DNA from: Brooklawnia sp937867175
Lineage (GTDB): Bacteria; Actinomycetota; Actinomycetes; Propionibacteriales; Propionibacteriaceae
DNA: 64,000 nt
NCBI GenBank assembly: GCA_036821905.1
Contig: DAISIR010000002.1
Coordinates: 186,001 to 250,000, forward strand
Direction of reading: 5' to 3'
This document shows positions 48,774 to 56,185 of this stretch, piece after piece. The notes under the pieces are model-generated. The model worked only from the letters and a program-made list of their open reading frames with translations. It was not told the origin of the DNA and ran no database searches. Made by a program: the position numbers and the translations under genes. The first letter of the stretch is position 1; each line of letters begins with the position of its first letter.

Positions 48774-49574
48774 ATGTCGGGCCATTCCAAGTGGGCAACC
48801 ACCAAGCACAAGAAGGCCGTCATCGATGCGAAGCGGGGCAAGCTGTTCGCCAAGCTGATCAAGAACATCGAGGTGGCCGCACGCGTTGGTGGCGGTGACC
48901 CCGGCGGGAATCCCACCCTCTACGACGCCATCCAGAAGGCGAAGAAGAGTTCCGTCCCCAATGACAACATCGACCGTGCTGTCAAGCGCGGCTCAGGCGA
49001 GGGCGCCGATGCGGTCTCCTACGAGTCGATCATGTACGAGGCATACGGCCCGGCAAGCGTCGCGATCCTGATCGAATGCCTGACCGACAACCGCAATCGC
49101 TCCATCTCGGACGTGCGCGTGGCGGTCACCCGCAACGGTGGCACGATCGCCGACGGCGGTTCGGTGCAGCGCCTGTTCAGCCGCAAGGGTGTGGTCACGG
49201 TGGCCAAGCAGCAAGAGGTCGAGTCCGACTCGCGCAAGACGGCCACCCGGATGATCAGCGAGGACGAACTGCTCGAGGCCACCATCGAATCCAATGTCGA
49301 GGACCTCACCGACGTCGGCGACGAGTTCGAACTGATCAGCGACCCCAACGACATGGTTGAGGTGCGCAAAGCCGTCCAGGCCGCCGGCATCGACTACGAC
49401 TCCGCCGAGGTGCAGTTCGTCGCCAGCTTCGACCAGATCGTCGACTCGGTCGAGGCCGCCGAGAAGTTGGAGAGAATCGTCGACGCACTGGAAGACCTCG
49501 ACGACGTGCAGAACGTCTTCACCAATGCTGACCTGTCCGACGGGGTACGCGCGGCGCTGGAGGCCGGCGACTGA
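48774..49574 (+). CDS. yebC: YebC/PmpR family protein (TACO1)
   Basis: A 266-residue protein starting MSGHSKWATTKHKKAVIDAKRGKLFAKL, the invariant YebC signature. NPTLYDAIQKAKKSSVPNDNIDRAVKRG and YEAYGPASVAILIECLTDNRNR follow. Family members have been described as transcription regulators and more recently as ribosome-associated factors that relieve stalling at proline-rich stretches. It has its own promoter and lies upstream of ruvC, an order conserved in many bacteria. Confidence 0.96.
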   Translation: MSGHSKWATTKHKKAVIDAKRGKLFAKLIKNIEVAARVGGGDPGGNPTLYDAIQKAKKSSVPNDNIDRAVKRGSGEGADAVSYESIMYEAYGPASVAILIECLTDNRNRSISDVRVAVTRNGGTIADGGSVQRLFSRKGVVTVAKQQEVESDSRKTATRMISEDELLEATIESNVEDLTDVGDEFELISDPNDMVEVRKAVQAAGIDYDSAEVQFVASFDQIVDSVEAAEKLERIVDALEDLDDVQNVFTNADLSDGVRAALEAGD

Positions 49575-49625
49575 CCCGATCACTACGGCGCGCCTGAGCA
49601 GCGAACGGACTCGAACCACCTAAGA

Positions 49626-49643
49626 TCCGAACGTGTGTTCGGA
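49626..49643. promoter_or_regulatory. LexA (SOS) box at the ruvCAB promoter
   Basis: TCCGAAC-GTGT-GTTCGGA is a perfect 7-bp inverted repeat with a 4-base spacer and contains CGAAC-N4-GTTCG, the core of the actinobacterial/Gram-positive LexA operator. It lies immediately after TAAGAT (49621-49626), a -10 candidate, and 15 bases before the ruvC ATG, so LexA binding would cover the transcription start. Confidence 0.85.
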
Positions 49644-49658
49644 GCGAGGTGAAGGCAA

Positions 49659-50189
49659 ATGCGGGTGCTGGGCGTTGATCCCGGGCTGACGCGCTGCGGG
49701 GTCGGCGTCGTCGAGGGCCAGACCGGGCGGTCACCCCAACTCGTCGACGTCGGAGTGATCAGAACCAGTACCAAAACCGATCACGCACACCGGTTGCTCG
49801 AGATTGAGCAGGGGTTGGACGCATGGGTGCGCCGACTCAACCCCGACGCCATCGCCGTCGAGCGGGTCTTCGCCCAGCACAACACGATGACCGTCACTGG
49901 AACCGCCCAGGCAGCCGGCCTGGCGATGATGGTCGCCGCCCGGTACGACATCCAGGTGGCACTGCACACCCCGACAGAGGTCAAAGCCGCCATCACCGGC
50001 TACGGAGGGGCCGACAAGGCCCAGGTGGGTGCCATGGTCGCACGCGTGTTGCGGCTGCCCGAGGCGCCGTCTCCCGCCGATGCCGCCGATGCGGTTGCCT
50101 TAGCGGTCTGCCACTTGTGGCGGGGCGGCGCCACCAACAGATATGCAGCGGTCGTGCAAGCACACGCCGCCAGGACAGGACGCCGATGA
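49659..50189 (+). CDS. ruvC: Holliday junction resolvase RuvC
   Basis: Endonuclease that cuts Holliday junctions symmetrically. It has 176 residues. Catalytic acids are in VLGVDPGLTRCG (Asp7), AVERVF (Glu near 68) and PADAADAVALAVCH (two Asp near 140). GAGGTGAAGG upstream of ATG 49659 is a good ribosome-binding site. The LexA box upstream predicts DNA-damage induction of the whole ruvCAB run. Its stop overlaps ruvA. Confidence 0.96.
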   Translation: MRVLGVDPGLTRCGVGVVEGQTGRSPQLVDVGVIRTSTKTDHAHRLLEIEQGLDAWVRRLNPDAIAVERVFAQHNTMTVTGTAQAAGLAMMVAARYDIQVALHTPTEVKAAITGYGGADKAQVGAMVARVLRLPEAPSPADAADAVALAVCHLWRGGATNRYAAVVQAHAARTGRR

Positions 50190-50800
50190 TTGCCAGATTG
50201 ACCGGCACCACAGCTGCTCTGGGCCCGAACTGGGTCGTCCTCGATGTGGCGGGGGTGGGCTTCCAATTGGCGTGCACACCCTCGACGGTGGCCTCCCTGC
50301 GTCCGGGCGAACGGACGGCGCTGTCGACCACACTGATTGTGCGGGAAGATGCCCTCACGCTGTATGGCTTCGCCACCGACACCGAGCGCGACACCTTCGA
50401 ACTGCTGCAACTGGCCTCTGGGGTGGGGCCGAAACTGGCGCTCGCCGCGCTTTCGGTTCTCAGCCCCGCCCAAGTGGTGCAGGCGATCCAGTCAGGGTCG
50501 ATCGGCACGCTGATCAAGGTGCCGGGTATCGGACGCAAGGGCGCTGAGAAGATGATCATCGAACTGCGCGACCGGGTCGCCGCCCTTGGCGTCCAACCGG
50601 ACGAGACGGTCGACACCGAGCCACAGCCGCCCGTCGAACGGTGGCGCGAGCAAGTGTCCACCGGCCTGCAGGGGCTGGGATGGTCAGCGAAGGACGCAGA
50701 GCTTGCCGTCGAGAACGTCGCCGATCTGGTGACGGCCGATCCCCAGATCTCCCTAGGTAGGCTGATGAAAGCCGCGCTGCAATCGCTGGCCAGAGCCTGA
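50186..50800 (+). CDS. ruvA: Holliday junction branch migration subunit RuvA
   Basis: Binds the four-way junction and loads RuvB. ATG 50186 overlaps the ruvC stop and gives 204 residues. N-terminal OB fold (about 1-63, MIARLTGTTAALGPNWVVLDVAGVGFQL), two helix-hairpin-helix motifs (LASGVGPKLALAAL and IKVPGIGRKGAEKMIIEL) and the C-terminal RuvB-contact domain (about 150-204, STGLQGLGWSAKDAELAV) are present. Confidence 0.96.
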   Translation: MIARLTGTTAALGPNWVVLDVAGVGFQLACTPSTVASLRPGERTALSTTLIVREDALTLYGFATDTERDTFELLQLASGVGPKLALAALSVLSPAQVVQAIQSGSIGTLIKVPGIGRKGAEKMIIELRDRVAALGVQPDETVDTEPQPPVERWREQVSTGLQGLGWSAKDAELAVENVADLVTADPQISLGRLMKAALQSLARA

Positions 50801-50813
50801 GGAGACTGATGCA

Positions 50814-51848
50814 GTGAGCCATTCCCCGGTCGATCCGTGGCCCAGCCCCGACGAAGTGGCTGCCGAGGGCGCGCTGCGGCCCACCAGCCTGCAGGAGTTC
50901 CAGGGGCAACCACGCGTGGTGGACCAACTCGGCCTCGTCCTGGCGGCTGCCAGACATCGGGGCAGTACGCCCGACCACGTCCTACTGTCCGGACCCCCGG
51001 GACTCGGCAAGACCACCCTGGCCATGATCATCGCCAACGAAATGTCCGTCCCGCTGCGAATCACCTCTGGTCCGGCCATCCAGCACGCCGGCGACTTGGC
51101 GGCCATCCTGTCCGGCCTTACCGCCGGCGAAGTGCTATTCCTCGACGAGATCCACCGGATGAGCCGGCCCGCCGAAGAGATGCTCTACCTCGCCATGGAG
51201 GACTTCCGGGTCGACGTGGTGGTCGGCAAGGGGCCCGGGGCGGCGGCGATACCCATCGAGATCCCACCGTTCACCTTGGTCGGCGCCACCACCCGCGCCG
51301 GTCTGCTGCCCGGACCGTTGCGTGACCGTTTCGGTTTCACCGCGCAGCTCGACTACTACGCAGCCGCCGATTTGCAGGGCATCGTGCACCGTTCCGCTGT
51401 CAAGCTCGGGGTCAGGCTGGACGCCGCGTCGGCCGCCGAGATCGCCCGCCGCTCCCGCGGCACCCCGCGGATCGCGAACCGATTGCTGCGCCGGGTGCGT
51501 GACTACGCGCAGGTGCACAACGACAGCCGGGTCAGCACGTCCCTCGCCCGCGACGCGCTGGAACTGTACGAAGTCGATCCTTTGGGTCTCGATCGCCTCG
51601 ACCAGGCCGTGCTGGACGCGATCTGCCGCAAGTTCGGCGGCGGCCCGGTCGGTTTGTCGACCTTGGCGATCGCGGTCGCCGAGGAAACCGAGACCGTTGA
51701 AGAAGTTGCCGAGCCCTTCCTCGTCCGCCTGGGCTTCATCATGCGGACCCCCCGCGGGCGAGTCGCCACTCCCGCAGGCTGGCGCCATCTTGGGCTGCAG
51801 CCGCCCGCGCAGCGCAGCGGCTCGGAGCAACCTGATCTGTTCGGCTAA
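50814..51848 (+). CDS. ruvB: Holliday junction branch migration ATPase RuvB
   Basis: Hexameric AAA+ motor that drives branch migration. It has 344 residues. Walker A GPPGLGKTTLA, Walker B LFLDEIHR, sensor 1 VGATTRAG and the arginine-finger region GPLRDRFG are intact, followed by the winged helix (about 265-335) with LGFIMRTPRGRV. GTG 50814 is preceded by GAGGAG; an ATG at 50809 reads straight into a stop. It lies 13 bases after ruvA. Confidence 0.97.
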   Translation: MSHSPVDPWPSPDEVAAEGALRPTSLQEFQGQPRVVDQLGLVLAAARHRGSTPDHVLLSGPPGLGKTTLAMIIANEMSVPLRITSGPAIQHAGDLAAILSGLTAGEVLFLDEIHRMSRPAEEMLYLAMEDFRVDVVVGKGPGAAAIPIEIPPFTLVGATTRAGLLPGPLRDRFGFTAQLDYYAAADLQGIVHRSAVKLGVRLDAASAAEIARRSRGTPRIANRLLRRVRDYAQVHNDSRVSTSLARDALELYEVDPLGLDRLDQAVLDAICRKFGGGPVGLSTLAIAVAEETETVEEVAEPFLVRLGFIMRTPRGRVATPAGWRHLGLQPPAQRSGSEQPDLFG

Positions 51849-51929
51849 TATCGTCACGGTGCGCGTTCAAGGGTGTGCCACTGAACATCCCAGACGCGAG
51901 TCCGGCTTCCGACTAGTTAGGTAATCCTC

Positions 51930-52415
51930 ATGGAAATGCTCCTGCTGATGGTGGTCTTCATCGGCCTGATGTACGTGCTGATGGTGCTGCCTCAGAAGAA
52001 GAAGATGAACGCCCAGCGAAAGATGCTCAGCGCACTCGAGCCCGGCTCCCGTGTCATGCTCAACTCCGGCATGTTCGGCACCCTGCGAGCCAACGGCGAA
52101 CAGCAGATGGTCGTGGAACTGGCGCCCGGGGTTGAGGTGACGGTACTCAAGCAGGCAGTGGTTCGGGCGGTCACTGCTCAGGAGGAGGAGTTCGAGTACT
52201 CCGATGGCGAACCGGCCGTTGAGCCCGCCGACGAGTTCAACGCTGACCTTCCGGAGTTGACCGCACCAGAGTCTGATCTGACACCCCTCGAGGTCCCAGA
52301 TACGCCGGCTTCGCTGGTGACCGATAGCCTGCCCGCCGGGCCATCGTTCGAGCCGCCCGCGGAAGATCTGGATGCCCCGCGGCCCGACGAGGACGACCGC
52401 ACTCAGAACCGTTGA
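51930..52415 (+). CDS. yajC: Preprotein translocase accessory subunit YajC
   Basis: Small inner-membrane partner of SecDF. It has 161 residues: one N-terminal membrane helix (LLLMVVFIGLMYVLMVLP), the QKKKMNAQRKMLSALEPGSRVMLNSGMFGTL motif of the family, and a long acidic C-terminal tail (about 90-161) typical of actinobacteria. ATG 51930 follows TTAGG at about 8 bases; ATG 51936 is an alternative. TAATAT (51846-51851) may be a -10 of its own, after ruvB. secD follows after 16 bases. Confidence 0.93.
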   Translation: MEMLLLMVVFIGLMYVLMVLPQKKKMNAQRKMLSALEPGSRVMLNSGMFGTLRANGEQQMVVELAPGVEVTVLKQAVVRAVTAQEEEFEYSDGEPAVEPADEFNADLPELTAPESDLTPLEVPDTPASLVTDSLPAGPSFEPPAEDLDAPRPDEDDRTQNR

Positions 52416-52431
52416 CGAGGGTTCCTTCATA

Positions 52432-54365
52432 ATGGCAACCTCCAATCCCACTCAATCCGCGGCCAGAACGCTCGTCGGGTTCGGCGTCGTCGTGGCGATG
52501 CTCTTGGGCCTGATGGCGTTGACGGGCACTTGGGTTCCGAGACTGGGCCTCGACCTGCGCGGCGGCACCACCATCACCCTCACTGCACGTACCTCCGACG
52601 GCAATTCGCCGCCGCGCGAGAACCTCGAGACTGCGCGCACCATCATTCAGCAGCGCGTCGACTCGCTGGGCGTCGGCGAGGCCTCGGTGACGGTGCAGGG
52701 CAACGACCAGATCGAGGTTGCGGCCCCCAACGTGAACAGCGACGAACTGGTCGCCTTGGTCGGCGCCACGGCAAGGCTGAACTTCCGCCCGGTGATCGCG
52801 GTGCAGGAGGTGACACCCCCGACAACGACCCCCACCACCCCCTCTGCTGGGGACGCCACCCCCTCTGCTGGGGACGCCACCCCCTCTGCTGGGGACGCCA
52901 CCCCCTCTGCTGGGGTCGCCACCCCGTCTGCTGGGGACGCCACCCCAACGCCGACCAGCACGCCGCAGCGCGGCCCGGTCCCGGCCCTGCCCACCGAGCC
53001 GCCGGCCCCGCGGACCCCGCGTCCTTCGGTGCCGGCAGCAGAATCCCCGAGCCTGGAGGAGCGGCTGGACTACCAGCCGANNNNNNNNNNNNNNNNNNNN
53101 NNNNNNNNNNNNNNNNNNNNNNNNNNNNNNNNNNNNNNNNNNNNNNNNNNNNNNNNNNNNNNNNNNNNNNNNNNNNNNNNTCGGTGCCGGCAGCAGAATC
53201 CCCGAGCCTGGAGGAGCGGCTGGACTACCAGCCGACCGAGCAGGATGTCGAGGACTTCCTGGCGTTTCAATGCGGTGATGAGTTCCCGGATGTCTCGGAC
53301 CAACCGCTGATCGCCTGCGACCCCGAGCAGACCGCGAAGTACTTCCTCGGCCCGGTGGTGCTCAGCGGCGAACGCGTCACCGACGCGACCGCGGGTATTC
53401 CGCAGGGGCAACTTGGCTGGGCGGTCTCGCTGAGCTTCGACTCCCAGGGCACCCAGGAGTTCTCGGACGCCACCGCAGCGTTGGCCGCCAAGCAGTCGCC
53501 GCAGAACCAGTTCGCCATCGTTCTGGACCGCCAGGTGATATCGGCGCCGAGCGTGAGCGAACGGATTGCGGGTGGCCAGGCGTCCATCAGTGGTGGTTCT
53601 ATCAACGAGACCAGCGCCCGCTCACTCGCCGCGACACTGCGCTACGGGGCGCTACCCGTCGACCTTGAGATCAGTTCGGTCGACACCGTTTCGCCCACGC
53701 TGGGTGGCAACCAGATGACGGCGGGTATCGTAGCGGGCCTCGTCGGACTGGGGTTGGTCGTGGCCTACTCCGTGATCTACTACCGTGGTCTGTCCGTCGT
53801 GGTCGTCGGCTCGCTGCTGGCCGCCGCGGTGGTCACCTATGCGGCGATCGTGCTGTTGGGCTCGGCAGTCGGGTTCGCCCTCAACCTGCCGGGCATTGCA
53901 GGTGCCATCGTCGCGATCGGTGTCACCGCAGACTCCTTCGTCATCTACTTCGAGCGCATCCGTGACGAGATCCGAGAGGGACACAGTCTGCGGCATGCCA
54001 TCCAGTCCGGCTGGGGCAAGGCCCGCGGCACCATCCTGATGGCCGATGGTGTCCAGTTGCTGGCCGCCGTGGTGCTCTACTTCCTGGCCATCGGAAGCGT
54101 CAAGGGTTTCGCGTTCACCGTAGGGGTCACCACCGCCATCGACTTGGTGCTCGTCATCTTCTTCACCCATCCGCTGATGACACTGCTGGGGCAGACCAAG
54201 TTCTATGGTGAGGGCCGCAAGGGTTCGGGGCTCGATCCCGAGCATCTGGGCGTCAGCCGCGAGTCGCTGATCGGCCGACTGGCCAGCACTCGCCGACGCA
54301 CGCGTCCCGACTCGAAGCCAAGCGGGGGCACCAAGCAGGCCGCCGGCACCCAGGAGGCGAAGTGA
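52432..54365 (+). CDS. secD: Protein translocase subunit SecD (interrupted by an assembly gap)
   Basis: Membrane protein that uses the proton gradient to pull secreted proteins through SecYEG. As written the frame changes across 100 Ns (53081-53180). The 55 bases before the gap are identical to the 55 after it; dropping the Ns and one copy restores one frame of 1779 bases, 592 residues. The first helix is followed by VPRLGLDLRGGTTITL. The periplasmic domain carries five copies of TPSAGDA and a Pro-rich linker. The SecD family motifs GYGALPVDLE-like LRYGALPVDLEISS, FVIYFERIRDEIREG and five C-terminal helices follow. GAGGG lies about 11 bases before ATG 52432. Its stop overlaps the secF start. 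I regard it as intact. Confidence 0.92.
52837..52941 (+). repeat. Five 21-bp tandem repeats inside secD
   Basis: Five consecutive 21-bp units each coding TPSAGDA (the fourth has Val for Asp, the fifth a synonymous change). Units 1-3 are identical. The period is a multiple of three, so copy-number change keeps the frame. The repeat lies in the exported loop of SecD before a Pro-rich linker. Confidence 0.95.
53026..53235. other. Unmerged contig overlap: 55-bp direct repeat flanking 100 Ns
   Basis: Bases 53026-53080 and 53181-53235 are identical over exactly 55 bases, with 100 Ns between. The round N count and the exact 55-base identity look like two contigs sharing an assembly k-mer and joined as a scaffold gap. 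Collapsing the two copies restores the secD frame, so no sequence is likely to be missing here. Confidence 0.93.
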
Positions 54366-55564
54366 CCACCAATCCGCAGCCGAGGCGGCAGACGTTCGCC
54401 CACCGCCTCTACACCGGCGACTTCGAGTTCGAATTCGTAAACAACCGCAACAGGTGGTACACGATCAGCGCGATCGTCCTGCTCATCTCGGTGCTCGCCA
54501 TCGCCTTCCGGGGCCTCAACCTGAGTATCGAGTTCGAGGGTGGCTCGGTCTTCCAGGCCCCCGTCCAGGTGAGCTCGTCCACCATCGACGATTTCGCGCG
54601 GGCGGCGGCTGATTCGGGCGTCCCAGATCTTGGTGTACAGGTCAACACGATCGGCGACCAATCGGTCCGTGTCCAGACCCGAAGCCTGGAGACTGCGGAG
54701 GTCACTCAGGTACGGCAGGCCATCGCCGAACAGGCAGGGATCGCCCATGATGACGTGGCCTACTCGTTGGTGGGCCCATCCTGGGGCCAGCAGATCACCC
54801 AGCAGGCTCTCATCGCACTGGTGGTCTTCTTGGTGCTCGTCGGCCTCCTGATTGCGGTCTACTTCCGGGAATGGAAGATGTCGGTGACCGCGCTGATCGC
54901 GCTGCTGCACGACTTGATCGTCACGCTCGGGCTGTACGCATTGGTCGGCTTCACCGTTTCGCCGGCAACCATGATCGCCTTGCTGACGATTTTGGGCTAT
55001 TCGCTCTATGACACCGTGGTCGTCTTCGACATGGTCCGGGTGCAGACCCGTGACATGAAGAACCAGTCGCGCACCTACAGCCAGGCCGCCAATGCGGCCA
55101 TCAACCAGGTCTTGGTGCGCTCCATCAACACCACCATCATTGCGGTGCTGCCGGTACTGGCCATCCTGGTCGCAGGCGTCATGGTGCTCGGCGGCGAGGG
55201 ACCGCTGGCCGATCTCGGTCTGGCCATGCTGATCGGCATGATCTCGGGGGCCTACTCATCGATCTTCCTGGCGACACCGATGCTTGCCCAGATGCGTGAG
55301 CGCGAGCCAGAGATGCGGACCCACCGGGCTTCGCTCGAGAAAGGCAGCCGCAAGGCGCGGGCGAAGGTCACCGCCGTGGCCACGACGTCCGAGGTGAGCG
55401 CAGCCGGCATGCCGACTGTGGCTGCGCCGTCGACCGGTGTGCTGGACTACGCCCAGCCCGAGGCCGACGACGCGTCAGTCGACGAGCCGACCACCATGAT
55501 GCCCCCGCCCAGCGGCCAGCGCGTCCAGCCGACCAAGTCAACCCGATCTGCTCGGAAGAAGTGA
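54362..55564 (+). CDS. secF: Protein translocase subunit SecF
   Basis: Partner of SecD. It has 400 residues. Start GTG 54362 overlaps the secD stop by four bases. The first helix (about 33-52), the SecF motif LSIEFEGGSVFQ, a periplasmic domain, and helices with LTILGYSLYDTVVVFDMVR and RSINTTIIAVLPVLAILV are typical. A charged, Ala/Pro-rich cytoplasmic tail of about 90 residues (310-400) is longer than in E. coli SecF (323 residues) and is common in actinobacteria. Confidence 0.96.
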   Translation: MTTNPQPRRQTFAHRLYTGDFEFEFVNNRNRWYTISAIVLLISVLAIAFRGLNLSIEFEGGSVFQAPVQVSSSTIDDFARAAADSGVPDLGVQVNTIGDQSVRVQTRSLETAEVTQVRQAIAEQAGIAHDDVAYSLVGPSWGQQITQQALIALVVFLVLVGLLIAVYFREWKMSVTALIALLHDLIVTLGLYALVGFTVSPATMIALLTILGYSLYDTVVVFDMVRVQTRDMKNQSRTYSQAANAAINQVLVRSINTTIIAVLPVLAILVAGVMVLGGEGPLADLGLAMLIGMISGAYSSIFLATPMLAQMREREPEMRTHRASLEKGSRKARAKVTAVATTSEVSAAGMPTVAAPSTGVLDYAQPEADDASVDEPTTMMPPPSGQRVQPTKSTRSARKK

Positions 55565-55565
55565 G

Positions 55566-56105
55566 ATGACCGACTCCCGTGTGACGAGGGCAGCAGCGCT
55601 GATCCGCAACGTGCCGGACTTCCCGAAGCCCGGCATCCAGTTCAAGGACATCACTCCCATCCTCGCGGACGTCGAGGCGTTCCGGGGTGTCATGGATGTG
55701 CTGGCCGAGCAAGCGCCGGACGACATCGATCTGGTCTGTGGCGTGGAATCCCGCGGGTTCCTCTTCGGCGCTCCACTCGCGCTGCTGTTGGGGGTCCCCT
55801 TCGCGCCGATCCGCAAGCCGGGCAAGCTACCCAGCACGGTGGTGGAGGAGCACTTCGATCTGGAATACGGCTCGTCGATGCTCGCAATGCACACCGACGC
55901 GGTTAAGCCGGGGCAACGAGTACTGCTGGCAGACGACCTGTTGGCCACCGGGGGCACCTTGATCGCGTCCCTCAAGCTGATCGAACGCCTCGGCGCCAGC
56001 GTCGCACAGGTGCAGGTCGTGATAGAAATGTCCGATCTGGATGGCCGGGAGAACTTGGCAGCCTTCGGCGTCCACGACCTGTACGCCATGATCCGAACCA
56101 GCTGA
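55566..56105 (+). CDS. apt: Adenine phosphoribosyltransferase
   Basis: Salvages adenine with PRPP to AMP. It has 179 residues. FPKPGIQFKDITPIL near the N-terminus and the PRPP-binding motif VLLADDLLATGGTL are diagnostic, with CGVESRGFLFGAPLA between. ATG 55566 lies one base after the secF stop, so it is presumably translated from the sec transcript. secDF-apt-rel is the conserved actinobacterial order. Confidence 0.96.
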   Translation: MTDSRVTRAAALIRNVPDFPKPGIQFKDITPILADVEAFRGVMDVLAEQAPDDIDLVCGVESRGFLFGAPLALLLGVPFAPIRKPGKLPSTVVEEHFDLEYGSSMLAMHTDAVKPGQRVLLADDLLATGGTLIASLKLIERLGASVAQVQVVIEMSDLDGRENLAAFGVHDLYAMIRTS

Positions 56106-56185
56106 TAACCGAACGGCTGATCCCCCGAAGATTCCTATCGTGGTAATAGACTTCTGCGATACGGTTCGGCGATAGGGGGTACTCG

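Noticed and set aside
52837..52941. Possible CRISPR-like array
   Set aside because: The repeats are directly adjacent with no spacers, keep a codon period and code a peptide repeat in SecD.
53026..53235. A genuine 55-bp direct repeat or frameshift in secD
   Set aside because: Identity of exactly 55 bases on both sides of exactly 100 Ns is explained by an unmerged contig overlap; collapsing it restores the frame.
56106..56185. A LexA-type site upstream of rel (CCGAAC near 56109 and GTTCGG near 56164)
   Set aside because: The half sites are about 50 bases apart instead of four, so they do not form an operator.
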